DNA of 64,000 nucleotides from Suttonella indologenes (GTDB lineage: Bacteria > Pseudomonadota > Gammaproteobacteria > Cardiobacteriales > Cardiobacteriaceae). Position 1 is the first letter of the stretch. Every line of letters starts with the position of its first letter. The notes beneath the pieces were generated by a model. The model was given only the letters and a program-made list of their open reading frames with translations, was not told the DNA's origin and did no database searches. The translations under genes and the position numbers were made by a program. The stretch lies in the NCBI RefSeq assembly GCF_900460215.1, contig NZ_UHIA01000004.1, positions 224,501 through 288,500 of the forward strand, written 5' to 3'. This document shows positions 35,882 to 44,911 of this stretch, piece by piece.

Positions 35882-36325
35882 ATGATACATCTCATCATCT
35901 GCGGGCACGGACAAATCGCCGACGGTCTTCTGTCAGGACTCAAACTCTTGGCAGGTGAAGTTAACGCCTGCCACAGCCTCAACTTCCCCGAAGGCATGAG
36001 CAGCGAAAGTCTTGCCCAATCCCTGCGAAACATCGTCGCCGCCTGCCAAGACAAGCCGATATTGATTTTTACCGACATCATGGGCGGCACCCCCTTCCGC
36101 CAAGCCGCATTGATTGCCAACGAACGCCCCGACTGCGAAATCATCAGCGGCATGAATCTGCCCATGCTGATTGAAGCCGTGATGGAACGCGACGAAGCGG
36201 AGAACGTGGCGGATTTCGCCGAAAACCTCGTGCAAAACACCCGCGACAGCATCGCCCGCTACTCCGCCTTATTGCAAAGTCGGATAAAAAACAATCCTGT
36301 CGTCATCGACGACGACGGCATTTAA
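35882..36325 (+). CDS. PTS IIA component, mannose family (AgaF-like)
   Basis: A 147-residue IIA protein. The phospho-accepting His is H9 in LIICGHGQIADGL, and FTDIMGGTPFRQAA is the second conserved block. It receives phosphate from HPr for the IIB protein encoded upstream. AAGGAAGC lies before the ATG. Confidence 0.92.
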   Translation: MIHLIICGHGQIADGLLSGLKLLAGEVNACHSLNFPEGMSSESLAQSLRNIVAACQDKPILIFTDIMGGTPFRQAALIANERPDCEIISGMNLPMLIEAVMERDEAENVADFAENLVQNTRDSIARYSALLQSRIKNNPVVIDDDGI

Positions 36326-36349
36326 GGATTTTAGCGAGAGATGAAGATA

Positions 36350-36378
36350 AAAAAAGCGGCAATTTGATCTTGCCGCTT
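36350..36378. terminator. Hairpin between convergent IIA and glnA genes
   Basis: AAGCGGCAA and TTGCCGCTT form a stem flanked by A-runs on the left and T-rich sequence on the right. It can end both the PTS transcript and the oppositely directed glnA transcript. Confidence 0.75.
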
Positions 36379-36402
36379 CAATTTTGTATTAGCAACTTTG
36401 TA

Positions 36403-37809
36403 TTAGCAACTGTAGTACAGTTCGAATTCCAAAGGATGGACTTGCAAACGCATTTTCGCCACTTCTTCTCGTTTGAGGGCAATATAGCCTTCAAGTAAAT
36501 CGTCGTTAAATACGCCGCCTTGTTTTAAGAAATCGCAGTCGGCTTCCAGCGCGTCCAAGGCTTGTTCTAATGAAAACGCCACTTGCGGAATGTTTGCCGC
36601 TTCTTCCGGCGGTAAATCATATAAATCCTTATCCATCGCTTCGCCGGGGTGGATTTTATTTTTGATGCCGTCTAAGCCTGCCATCAGCAGGGCGGCGAAT
36701 GCCAAATAGGGATTGGCGCTGGAATCGGGGAAACGCACTTCAATGCGGCGCGCCTTAGGATTGGTAATATAAGGAATGCGCACCGAAGCCGAGCGGTTGC
36801 GCGCCGAATAAGCCAACATTACCGGCGCTTCAAAATGCGGCACCAAACGTTTGTAGCTGTTGGTTGAAGGATTAGTAAAGGCATTCAAGGCACGGGCATG
36901 TTTGATGATGCCGCCGATGTAGTAAAGCGCCATGTCGGATAAGCCGCCGTAGCCGTCGCCGCTAAAGAGATTCTTGCCGTCTTTGACCAAAGACATATGC
37001 ACATGCATGCCCGAGCCATTATCGCCGACGATGGGCTTGGGCATAAAGGTCGCGGTTTTGCCGGCGGCATGAGCGGTGTTGTGAATAATGTATTTCAACT
37101 GCTGAACTTCATCGGCTTTGCGTACTAAGGTGTTGAAACGCACACCGATTTCGCATTGCCCCGTGGCGACTTCATGATGCTGCACTTCCACGCTTTGTCC
37201 CACTTGCTCCAAGAGTTCGCACATTTCCGCGCGCAAATCTTGCAGCGAATCCACCGGCGCTACCGGCAGATAGCCGCCTTTCTGTCTGGGACGATGCCCG
37301 CTATTACCGGTGTCATAGTCTTTTTCACCGTTCCAATAGCCTTCTTCGGTGATGATTTCAAACATGACTTTATGTGCGGCACTGCTGAATTTCATTTCGT
37401 CAAAGACGAAAAATTCGTTTTCGGGTCCGAAAAGGGCGGTATCGGCAATGCCTAAGGATTGCAGATAGGCTTCGGCACGGCGGGCGGTGGAGCGCGGATC
37501 GCGGGCATAGCCCTGCATAGTATCGGGTTCGATGACATCGCAGGTGATGACGAGGGTTTTATGCTGATAGAAGGGGTCGATGTAGGCGGTGGCAGGGTCG
37601 GGCATCAAAATCATGTCCGAGTTGTGGATGCCTTTCCAACCGGCAAAAGAAGAGCCGTCAAACATTCTGCCTTCTTCAAAAAAATCTTCGTCGATACTGG
37701 AGGCGGGGCTGCTGATGTGGTGTTCTTTGCCGCGCGTATCGGTAAAGCGCAGATCGACAAAGCGAACCTCTTCTTCTTCAATTAATTTCAAAATACTGTC
37801 AATATTCAT
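36403..37809 (-). CDS. glnA: Glutamine synthetase type I
   Basis: A 468-residue GSI-beta enzyme that makes glutamine from glutamate, ammonia and ATP. FDGSSFAGW near the start, VHMSLVKDGKN-like metal/substrate region, NPSTNSYKRLVPHFEAP and the adenylylation loop KDLYDLPPEE (target Tyr) are all present. GAAGGGAG precedes the ATG. It stands alone; no ntrBC genes follow it in the window. Confidence 0.96.
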   Translation of the reverse strand: MNIDSILKLIEEEEVRFVDLRFTDTRGKEHHISSPASSIDEDFFEEGRMFDGSSFAGWKGIHNSDMILMPDPATAYIDPFYQHKTLVITCDVIEPDTMQGYARDPRSTARRAEAYLQSLGIADTALFGPENEFFVFDEMKFSSAAHKVMFEIITEEGYWNGEKDYDTGNSGHRPRQKGGYLPVAPVDSLQDLRAEMCELLEQVGQSVEVQHHEVATGQCEIGVRFNTLVRKADEVQQLKYIIHNTAHAAGKTATFMPKPIVGDNGSGMHVHMSLVKDGKNLFSGDGYGGLSDMALYYIGGIIKHARALNAFTNPSTNSYKRLVPHFEAPVMLAYSARNRSASVRIPYITNPKARRIEVRFPDSSANPYLAFAALLMAGLDGIKNKIHPGEAMDKDLYDLPPEEAANIPQVAFSLEQALDALEADCDFLKQGGVFNDDLLEGYIALKREEVAKMRLQVHPLEFELYYSC

Positions 37810-37954
37810 AGCATTACTCCCTTCGATAGATTCAACAAAGCCTTTTTATCACTTTGTTTTTATGCTGATTTTAAAAACAAACGCGGTATTTTGCATCATT
37901 GCGGGCTAAAAATAAAGCCTCTTGGATTGAGAAGGCGGCGCCGTATGCCGCCGC

Positions 37955-38623
37955 TTAGGCTTGTTCAGGCGTATCGTCTTCGCCGTAATACATGACGCCG
38001 ATTTTGATTTTTTCGCGTCCTTTGCTGATACGCCACGCATTGGTGTCGCGCAGGGAATATACGCAACCGCAGTATTCCTGCATATAGAATTTTTCGCGTT
38101 TGCTGATTTCTATCATGCGTTGGCTGCCGCCGCCTTTGCGCCAGTTGAAGGTCCAATATTGCACGTCAGGGTAGGGGGCTGCCGCACGAATACCGCTTTC
38201 ATTAATTTGCTGCATGTTTTTCCAGCGGCTGATGCCTAAAGAACTGGTGATGACGGGAAAGCCGTTTTCATGCGCATATAAGGCGGTGCGCTCAAAACGC
38301 ATGTCAAAGCACATGCTGCAACGCGCGCCGCGTTCGGGATCCCATTCCATGCCTTTGGCGCGGGCAAACCAGTTGTCGCTGTCGTAGTCGCAGTCAATAA
38401 AGGGGATGTTGAATTTTTCCGCGAAGGCGATGTTTTCATCTTTGCGCAGATTGTATTCTTTGCGCGGATGAATGTTGGGGTTGTAGAAAAAAATGGTGTA
38501 ATCGATGCCGCTGGCGAGCATGGCTTCCATGACTTCGCCCGAACAGGGCGCGCAGCAGGAATGCAGTAAGACTTTGTTATGCCCGTCGGGCGGAACGAGT
38601 TTGGGGCGTTCGTGTAATTGCAT
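37955..38623 (-). CDS. queH: Epoxyqueuosine reductase QueH
   Basis: A 222-residue DUF208 protein that catalyses the last step of queuosine formation in tRNA anticodons, using an iron-sulfur cluster. Cysteines are in LLHSCCAPCSGEV, ARCSMCFDMR and QEYCGCVYSL, the full QueH set. It lies two bases downstream of the DUF4124 gene on the same strand. Confidence 0.92.
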   Translation of the reverse strand: MQLHERPKLVPPDGHNKVLLHSCCAPCSGEVMEAMLASGIDYTIFFYNPNIHPRKEYNLRKDENIAFAEKFNIPFIDCDYDSDNWFARAKGMEWDPERGARCSMCFDMRFERTALYAHENGFPVITSSLGISRWKNMQQINESGIRAAAPYPDVQYWTFNWRKGGGSQRMIEISKREKFYMQEYCGCVYSLRDTNAWRISKGREKIKIGVMYYGEDDTPEQA

Positions 38624-38625
38624 GT

Positions 38626-39291
38626 TTATTCCAAGTAGTAATTGGGTTCTGCTTCAATGGGGCGGCGTTGATTAAATACGTCTGCCGGAATCGGGCAGGG
38701 TTCGTGTTCGCTGAAAATATAGGTGCTGCCTTTGTACAGGATTGCACCGCTGCAAGGCAGATTGCCGCTGCCTTGCGCGTTAATCGTAGGGATATGGACT
38801 TCGGCTTGGCTGAATGCCGCTTCCTCGGCAGGGGCTTGCGTGCTTGCGTAAGCAGAAGGTACGAGATGGGTTTGCGCATCGGCGCGGCTAGGGTCGGCCT
38901 GAGTCGGGGCTTGCTGTGCGACGAATTCTTCTTCGGCTTTGCCTCGGCGGATGAGTTGGCATTGGCTGAATTTGCGTTTGCCGTCTTCATCGACATAGAC
39001 GTCGCGACCTTGGTTTTTGCAGCGGTAGATGCTGCGGTCGGATATGCCGTTTTGATTGGGGGTGTTGCTGTTGCCAATGGTAGGTGCATTGCCTGCGCGT
39101 GCCTGTCTTTGCGCGGCGCCCACGGCGGCAGCGTGCGGATCGTAGCCGCCGCGTTGTAAAACGCCGGCTTCACGGTCGCGTTGGACTTGTTCGTAATCGG
39201 TCATTAAGCGTCCGTAGCTATCATAGCTGGTCTGCTGTGCTTGGGCGCCGATTGCGCCCAAGCAGATAAGGAGAATGATTTTTTTAAACAC
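38626..39291 (-). CDS. DUF4124-domain exported protein
   Basis: A 221-residue secreted or periplasmic protein. A signal peptide, MFKKIILLICLGAIGAQAQ, is obvious. A DUF4124-like core (IYRCKNQGRDVYVDEDGKR) lies near residues 83-105. The rest is low-complexity and Gln/Ala rich. Function is unknown; many DUF4124 proteins have a similar beta-rich, envelope-located core. It overlaps the fabB end by eight bases. Confidence 0.75.
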   Translation of the reverse strand: MFKKIILLICLGAIGAQAQQTSYDSYGRLMTDYEQVQRDREAGVLQRGGYDPHAAAVGAAQRQARAGNAPTIGNSNTPNQNGISDRSIYRCKNQGRDVYVDEDGKRKFSQCQLIRRGKAEEEFVAQQAPTQADPSRADAQTHLVPSAYASTQAPAEEAAFSQAEVHIPTINAQGSGNLPCSGAILYKGSTYIFSEHEPCPIPADVFNQRRPIEAEPNYYLE

Positions 39292-40498
39292 GGCTCAAAA
39301 TCAAGGTTGCATTAGTGCCGCCGAAGCCAAAGCTGTTGCTCATGACGACATTAAGGGTTTTATGAATGTTTTCGCGCACAATCGGCAGTTTGTCCGCCGC
39401 TTCGTCAAGCGTGAAGATATTCGCCGAGGCGGTAACGAAGTCATTTAACATCATCAGCAGGCTGTAAATGGTTTCGTTCGCTCCTGCTGCGCCTAGGGCA
39501 TGTCCTGAAAGGGATTTGGTCGAGCTGATTAGCGGAATATCTTGGTTTTTGAAGGTTTCTTTAATCGCTTCTAGTTCGCGCATATCGCCGACGGGTGTGG
39601 ATGTGCCGTGCGCATTGATATAGTCCACTGTGCCTTTATGGGTTTCGAGTGCCATTTGCATGCAGCGTACCGCGCCTTCGCCGGAGGGGGCAACCATGTC
39701 GTAGCCGTCGGAGGTCGCACCGTAGCCGGTGACTTCGGCGAGGATTTCCGCACCGCGCGCTTTGGCGTGTTCGTATTCTTCAAGCACTAAAATACTGCCG
39801 CCGCCTGAGATGACAAAACCGTCGCGATCGGCATCGTAGGCGCGCGAGGCGAGTTCGGGGGAATCGTTGTATTTGCTGGAAAGCGCACCCATGGCATCAA
39901 ACAGGGAAGTCATGGCCCAATGTTCTTCTTCGCCGCCGCCGGCAAAAACAATATCTTGCTTGCCCATTTGAATCAGTTCCGCCGCATGGCCGATGCAGTG
40001 CGCGCTAGTTGAGCAGGCGCTGCTCATGGAATAGTTGACGCCCTTGATTTCAAAAGGCGTGGCTAAGCAGGCGGAAGTGGTCGAGCCCATAACTTTGGTC
40101 ACGGCATAAGGACCGATACGTTTGACGCCGCTGTTGCGTAGAATGTCCGCCGCTTCGACTTGCACTGATGCCGCCGCACCGCCGCTGCCGACGACTAAGC
40201 CGGTGCGCGGATGAGAAATATGGGCTTTTGTCAGCTTGGCTTGCTCGATAGCCTGCTGCATAGCGATGTAGCAATAGGCGGCGGCGCTGCTCATAAAGCG
40301 CAGGGCTTTGCGGTCGATAAACTCTTTGAAATCCAGATTTTTAATATTGCCATGTACTTGCGAACGCAGACCTAATTCGCGGTAGGTCTCGCAAAAGCGG
40401 ATGCCGGATTTCAAATGTTGCAATGAATCCAACACTTCTTTGATGTTATTGCCTAGGCTGGACACAATGCCCATGCCGGTGATGACGACTCTCTTCAT
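39284..40498 (-). CDS. fabB: 3-oxoacyl-ACP synthase I
   Basis: A 404-residue condensing enzyme. The active-site Cys is in SSACSTSAHCIG, with the two His in NAHGTSTPVGD and KSLSGHALGAAG. It extends the cis-3-decenoyl product of FabA and so makes unsaturated fatty acids. Start MKRVVITGMGIVSSLG is canonical. It follows fabA by 15 bp, forming the classical fabAB operon. Confidence 0.95.
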   Translation of the reverse strand: MKRVVITGMGIVSSLGNNIKEVLDSLQHLKSGIRFCETYRELGLRSQVHGNIKNLDFKEFIDRKALRFMSSAAAYCYIAMQQAIEQAKLTKAHISHPRTGLVVGSGGAAASVQVEAADILRNSGVKRIGPYAVTKVMGSTTSACLATPFEIKGVNYSMSSACSTSAHCIGHAAELIQMGKQDIVFAGGGEEEHWAMTSLFDAMGALSSKYNDSPELASRAYDADRDGFVISGGGSILVLEEYEHAKARGAEILAEVTGYGATSDGYDMVAPSGEGAVRCMQMALETHKGTVDYINAHGTSTPVGDMRELEAIKETFKNQDIPLISSTKSLSGHALGAAGANETIYSLLMMLNDFVTASANIFTLDEAADKLPIVRENIHKTLNVVMSNSFGFGGTNATLILSRV

Positions 40499-40513
40499 GA
40501 TTCTCCTTAATGA

Positions 40514-41041
40514 TTAAGGCTGCTGTTCTTCGTTGGTGAATAATCCCACTCGCAGATCAGTGCCTTGGTAGATTTCCTTGCCATCCACGCTTAAGGTGGC
40601 ATCGGCAATACCGAGCACCAGTTTGCGCATAATGACGCGTTTCATATCAATACGATAAGTGACTTTTTTATTGCTCGGCAACACCTGATCGACAAATTTG
40701 ACTTCGCCGCAGCCCAGTGCGCGTCCGCGCCCTTTGCCGCCGGACCAACCCAAGAAAAAGCCGACCAATTGCCACATGGCGTCTAAGCCGAGACAGCCCG
40801 GCATAACGGGATCGCCTTCAAAATGACAGGCAAAAAACCATAAATCGGGGCGGATATCCAATTCGGCGATGATTTCGCCTTTGCCGTATTTGCCGCCGTC
40901 GGCGGTAATGCTGACGATGCGGTCGATCATCAGCATATTCGGCAGCGGCAATTGGGCATTGCCTGCACCGAACAGATTGCCTTTGGCGCATTCGATGAGT
41001 TCTTCGTAGCTGTAGCTGTTTTTAGGACTAAATGGGGTCAT
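40514..41041 (-). CDS. fabA: 3-hydroxydecanoyl-ACP dehydratase/isomerase
   Basis: A 175-residue hot-dog enzyme that dehydrates 3-hydroxydecanoyl-ACP and isomerises the product. The catalytic His is in FFACHFEGDPVMPG and the Asp in LGLDAMWQLVGF. Length matches E. coli FabA (172). It is the first gene of the fabAB pair. Confidence 0.95.
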   Translation of the reverse strand: MTPFSPKNSYSYEELIECAKGNLFGAGNAQLPLPNMLMIDRIVSITADGGKYGKGEIIAELDIRPDLWFFACHFEGDPVMPGCLGLDAMWQLVGFFLGWSGGKGRGRALGCGEVKFVDQVLPSNKKVTYRIDMKRVIMRKLVLGIADATLSVDGKEIYQGTDLRVGLFTNEEQQP

Positions 41042-41055
41042 ATTGTTCTCTTTGA

Positions 41056-42585
41056 TTAATTTACCAGCGCCTTTTTATAGGCATTTGTGAGCTTCGCGTC
41101 AAGTTCATACACGTCTTTTGCGCTGCGAATATTACCGCTCGGATCTGCCCAAGTCGTCCAATAGACTAAATATACAGGGGTTTGCTTTTGTAGATTCGCC
41201 CATTGCTCTTTGCTTTGATTACTGGCGGTTTTGATTTTCTCGGGCGTCCATGAACTGCCCTTTAAGAGCAGGTTGGCAAAATCCATGGGATCTTGCAGAC
41301 GAATACAGCCGGAACTGAGCGCACGATTGCTTCTGCCGAACAAGCCTTTGCTTGGGGTGTCGTGCAGATAGATGGCATGTTCGTTAGGGAAGAGGAATTT
41401 GACGCGTCCTAAGGCGTTTTGACCGCCCGGTTTCTGCCGCAGGCGGTAACTGGTGCCGGCGCTGCTCCAATTCACATCGCTGGGTCTGACGACTTTGCCG
41501 CCGGGCGAAATGGCTTCGTAGCTGCCGTTAAAGGCGGCGGGATTGCGGATAAGTTGCGGCAGTTTGTCTTTGCGCATAATGGTGGGCGGCACTGTCCATG
41601 TCGGACTCATGACCACATGGCGCATACGATCGACAAAGCGCGGGGTTGCACGGTCTTTGCGTCCGACAACCGCTTTGGTTTGATAGATGTTTTTATCGTT
41701 TTCAACGACGGTGACTTCATAAGAAGGAATATTGACGAAAATGTAGCGCTGCTCATGCCAATCCTGCGCCATCCAGCGAATACGCTCCATATTGATGACC
41801 AAATCATCGGTTTTGAGCTGCTGATCGCGGTTGAGTATGTATTGCTGTTTGAGCGCTTGATAGGCGGTATCTTGTGCATTGATTGCCTGAATCGGGCTCA
41901 GTACGTCTTGCGCATTGATGCCTTCTGCCAACCAAGCGGCTAATTGCTCATGGCTGACTTTGGGCGCATTCCATGTGCGGTCGATTTTTTTCGCATCCAC
42001 GATGCCGTTGGCCAAATCATAGACTAAGGACAACCAAGCATCGGTGAGCAAAATCTCTAGAGCGGTGATGTCCTGATAATGTGTGCCGGCTTGTAAATAA
42101 TTGATAATGTTTGCGTGATACCGATTAGGGTTTAAGGCATCATCTGCGGATGCCTTAATCGCTTCCTGCAATTGCGCGATAATCGGATTGGGAACGGTTT
42201 CATGCGTCCAAATGGTCGGGAATTGCTCGCGCCGGTAAAATTCGGCCACCAGTTGCGGCTGATTGAGCTTTACGGCATTGTGATTGATAGATACGCTGCT
42301 AAGCGGCTGTTGCAAGGCTTCCATCAGATGAATGCGGCGGCTGTTGAAGGGCATCATCTCGCTGCGGATGCTGGGTTGTGCAGGGACGACTGTCTCCGCT
42401 TCAATAGTTTGAGCGTTTAAGATGTCTTCCGGATTGGCATCCGGCGGCAGATTATCCGCCAGACTTGGCGGCGCCTCGTCAAAAATACTATCCTCAGTCG
42501 CGTCAATTTGTTGTGCTTGAGCAACAGTGAGTAAAGTCCCTAAAACGGCTATTGTGAGAATGCAACGAGAAGTGCGCAATGCCAT
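41056..42585 (-). CDS. L,D-transpeptidase, YcbB/LdtD type
   Basis: A 509-residue periplasmic enzyme that forms 3-3 crosslinks in peptidoglycan. The start at 42585 gives a clean signal peptide, RCILTIAVLGTLLTVAQAQ, and has AGGGA upstream; the longer frame is rejected. The YkuD catalytic region has AIYLHDTPSKGLFG and the nucleophile in LSSGCIRLQDP. The long N-terminal scaffold domain (LVAEFYRREQFPTIW) is typical of LdtD. It could also help tolerate beta-lactams that block D,D-transpeptidases. Confidence 0.9.
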   Translation of the reverse strand: MALRTSRCILTIAVLGTLLTVAQAQQIDATEDSIFDEAPPSLADNLPPDANPEDILNAQTIEAETVVPAQPSIRSEMMPFNSRRIHLMEALQQPLSSVSINHNAVKLNQPQLVAEFYRREQFPTIWTHETVPNPIIAQLQEAIKASADDALNPNRYHANIINYLQAGTHYQDITALEILLTDAWLSLVYDLANGIVDAKKIDRTWNAPKVSHEQLAAWLAEGINAQDVLSPIQAINAQDTAYQALKQQYILNRDQQLKTDDLVINMERIRWMAQDWHEQRYIFVNIPSYEVTVVENDKNIYQTKAVVGRKDRATPRFVDRMRHVVMSPTWTVPPTIMRKDKLPQLIRNPAAFNGSYEAISPGGKVVRPSDVNWSSAGTSYRLRQKPGGQNALGRVKFLFPNEHAIYLHDTPSKGLFGRSNRALSSGCIRLQDPMDFANLLLKGSSWTPEKIKTASNQSKEQWANLQKQTPVYLVYWTTWADPSGNIRSAKDVYELDAKLTNAYKKALVN

Positions 42586-42771
42586 AGATTTCCCTATAAT
42601 TTGAATGCAAAAAACTTGCGTAGTGTAACTTTTTTTTTCGCTGCCGACTAGTCTTTGATGCGATGAAGTAGTTTTTTTACAACAGTTAATCTGAGTAACT
42701 TGTTTTTCTACCACAGGGCGGCATGTCGGAATAAATATGCTAGGATAAGTGTTTTTAGCGGCGAAACGGCA

Positions 42772-43359
42772 GTGAAAACAGAACAGACGACAGCGCCTAT
42801 CGGCAACAGCGCAAAACTTATCGGCGAACCGGCAGGTATGCTGCGCATTTTTTCCGCCATGGTTTATGACGGCTTATTGATTGTAGGCTGTTTGGTTGCC
42901 TTGGGCTTCGTCGCTTTTGCGTTGAATGCGGCGCAGCCGATTCGCGAAGGTTGGAAATTGCAGCTGTTGCGTCTGGCAATGCTGGCTTTATGGGGCGGAT
43001 TTTACGCTTATTTCTGCTCGCGCCAAGGGCAGACGTTGGGCATGCGCGCATGGAAATTGGTCTTAAGCGACGGCAGTGGGCATGCGCCGGCTTTCGGGCG
43101 GGTGCTGTGGCGGTGGGCGATTGCCCTAGGTTTGGCACTTGCGCCTTTTACGCTGCTGTGGCTGTCGGCAGTCCTGACTATCGAGCAACGCGGCACGCTG
43201 TATGCGGCGCTATTGCTGCCGCTGCCGCTTATCTATGGTAGCGCGTATCTTTCTCCGCAAAAACGCAGTCTTATTGATATACTGAGCCGCACGCAGCTTC
43301 TGCGCGTGCAGCAAAATCCTTATCCCAAAATCAAACGGAGTAAAAAACATGTTTCGTGA
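42772..43359 (+). CDS. RDD-family membrane protein
   Basis: A 195-residue integral membrane protein. The RDD region starts PAGMLRIFSAMVYDGLLI (with the conserved Arg and Asp) and continues through about four helices, including GQTLGMRAWKLVLSDG, the most conserved RDD block. The function of most RDD proteins is unknown; some aid sodium/proton transport. The start is taken as GTG 42772. It overlaps the next gene by 11 bases. Confidence 0.8.
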   Translation: MKTEQTTAPIGNSAKLIGEPAGMLRIFSAMVYDGLLIVGCLVALGFVAFALNAAQPIREGWKLQLLRLAMLALWGGFYAYFCSRQGQTLGMRAWKLVLSDGSGHAPAFGRVLWRWAIALGLALAPFTLLWLSAVLTIEQRGTLYAALLLPLPLIYGSAYLSPQKRSLIDILSRTQLLRVQQNPYPKIKRSKKHVS

Positions 43360-44539
43360 AATTCAGCAATTGCCAGACGATCCTATTTTGCGTCTTTCTC
43401 AGTTGTGCCGCGATGATGCGCGCAGCCACAAGATTGATGTCGGGGTGGGGATTTTTATTGACGAGCAGGGCAATACGCCGGTCATGCGCGCCGTAAAAGC
43501 GGCAGAACAACGCGTATGGGAAAGCCAAAGCACAAAGAAATATCAGCCGCTGTCGGGTAATCCCGAGTTCAATGCCGCGATGGGTAAATTGGTTTTAGGC
43601 GATGCTTTTGACGGCGCGCGCATGCGCGTGAACCAATCCACCGGCGGCACGGGCGCTTTGCGCGTCATCGGCGAAGTGATTGCCGCCGTGCAGCCTGAGG
43701 CGACTTTGTGGATTCCTGACCCGACTTGGGGTAATCATATGGCGGTATTTACGGCGGCGGGCGTGAAATTTGACCGCTATCCTTATCTGGATCCCGAAAC
43801 CTGCGAAGTGGCGCGCGATAAGGTGTTTGCCGCTCTGGCGCAATTGGGCGACAAGGATTGCGTCTTATTGCACGGCTGCTGCCATAATCCCAGCGGTGCG
43901 GATTTTAGTCGCGAAGATTGGGAAAAAATCGCGCAATTGGCTAATGAAAAAGGCTTTGTGCCGATTATTGATTTTGCCTATTTAGGTTTGGGCGAGAATT
44001 TGGAGGACGATGCCTGGGGCGTACGCCATGTGGTTAAAAACGTGCCGCAGGCTTTGATTGCGGTGTCTTGCTCGAAGAATTTCGGTTTGTACCGCGATCG
44101 CAGCGGCGTGATTATCAGCGTGGCGGAAAATGCCGAGCAAGTGAGTGCTTTGCAAACGCAGGTCAATGCCGCTACCCGTACCACTGTCTCCATGAGTCCC
44201 GACCATCCAGCGGCAATTGTGGCGACGATTTTAAACGACGCCGCTTTGAAAGCCGATTGGGAACAGGAGCTTGCCGATATGTGCGGCTTTATCCGCAGTC
44301 GGCGTGAGAAATTGCAGGCGGCAATGGCGGATGCCGGCGGTCGCGACTGGTCTTTCATTACCCGTCATCACGGCATGTTTTCATTGCTGCCGTTGGGTGC
44401 GGAGCGAGTGCAGATCTTGCGTGAAGAATTCGCCATTTATATGGTCGGCACCGGGCGGATTAACCTTGCCGGTTTGCGCAATGATGACATGATTCGATAT
44501 TTTGCCGAATCGGTTAAAACGGTCTTGGCGCGGACGTAA
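43349..44539 (+). CDS. Aromatic/aspartate aminotransferase (class I)
   Basis: A 396-residue PLP enzyme of the TyrB/AspC group. It starts MFREIQQLPDDPILRLSQ; WIPDPTWGNH, HGCCHNPSGADFS and the Schiff-base Lys in VSCSKNFGLYRDRSG are clear. It transfers amino groups between aspartate or aromatic amino acids and 2-oxoglutarate. Substrate preference cannot be fixed by eye. It overlaps the RDD gene by 11 bases and is followed by a terminator. Confidence 0.92.
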   Translation: MFREIQQLPDDPILRLSQLCRDDARSHKIDVGVGIFIDEQGNTPVMRAVKAAEQRVWESQSTKKYQPLSGNPEFNAAMGKLVLGDAFDGARMRVNQSTGGTGALRVIGEVIAAVQPEATLWIPDPTWGNHMAVFTAAGVKFDRYPYLDPETCEVARDKVFAALAQLGDKDCVLLHGCCHNPSGADFSREDWEKIAQLANEKGFVPIIDFAYLGLGENLEDDAWGVRHVVKNVPQALIAVSCSKNFGLYRDRSGVIISVAENAEQVSALQTQVNAATRTTVSMSPDHPAAIVATILNDAALKADWEQELADMCGFIRSRREKLQAAMADAGGRDWSFITRHHGMFSLLPLGAERVQILREEFAIYMVGTGRINLAGLRNDDMIRYFAESVKTVLART

Positions 44540-44552
44540 AGTTTAGCGCTTA

Positions 44553-44584
44553 AAAATGCCCTGTCTTAGCGGTAGGGCGTTTTT
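44553..44584 (+). terminator. Intrinsic terminator after the aminotransferase
   Basis: ATGCCCT and AGGGCGT form a stem around GTCTTAGCGGT, followed by TTTTTTA. Confidence 0.75.
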
Positions 44585-44637
44585 TATGCTTAGCTAACGA
44601 TGCGATGTAGGATTATGTTGATATTAATTATCTGTCA

Positions 44638-44741
44638 TATCGTCGAAGAATTGAAAACTGATACAAGTGGCAAATTGCAGACGGTAGAGAGTATGGAAAA
44701 GAGAGGCGAAGCTGTCACTCTTTTTAAACTCTTCGGCTATA
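44638..44741. repeat. Degenerate MITE-1-like element (copy d)
   Basis: The left end TATCGTCGAAGAATTGAAAA and the right end, inverted TATAGCCGAAGAGTTTAAAA, resemble MITE-1 tips, and length is similar (104 bp), but the interior has diverged. It probably represents an older insertion of the same family. Confidence 0.55.
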
Positions 44742-44911
44742 TTAATATTTTTTAAGTCGTGAAAATAAAAATAACAAAATATTCTAAATGAATTTAATTA
44801 ATCACCTTACCTTAAGAAGTATTTTAAGCTAAGATTCCTTAATACGTCTGCGGTTGTTCAAAATCTAATCGCAATCGTTTGTATTTGTATTTGTTGCTTA
44901 TGGAGTTTGCG

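Noticed and set aside
42586..42714. 43-residue N-terminal extension of the L,D-transpeptidase
   Set aside because: It precedes a normal signal peptide and the real ATG has a good ribosome site; the extension lies over the promoter region.
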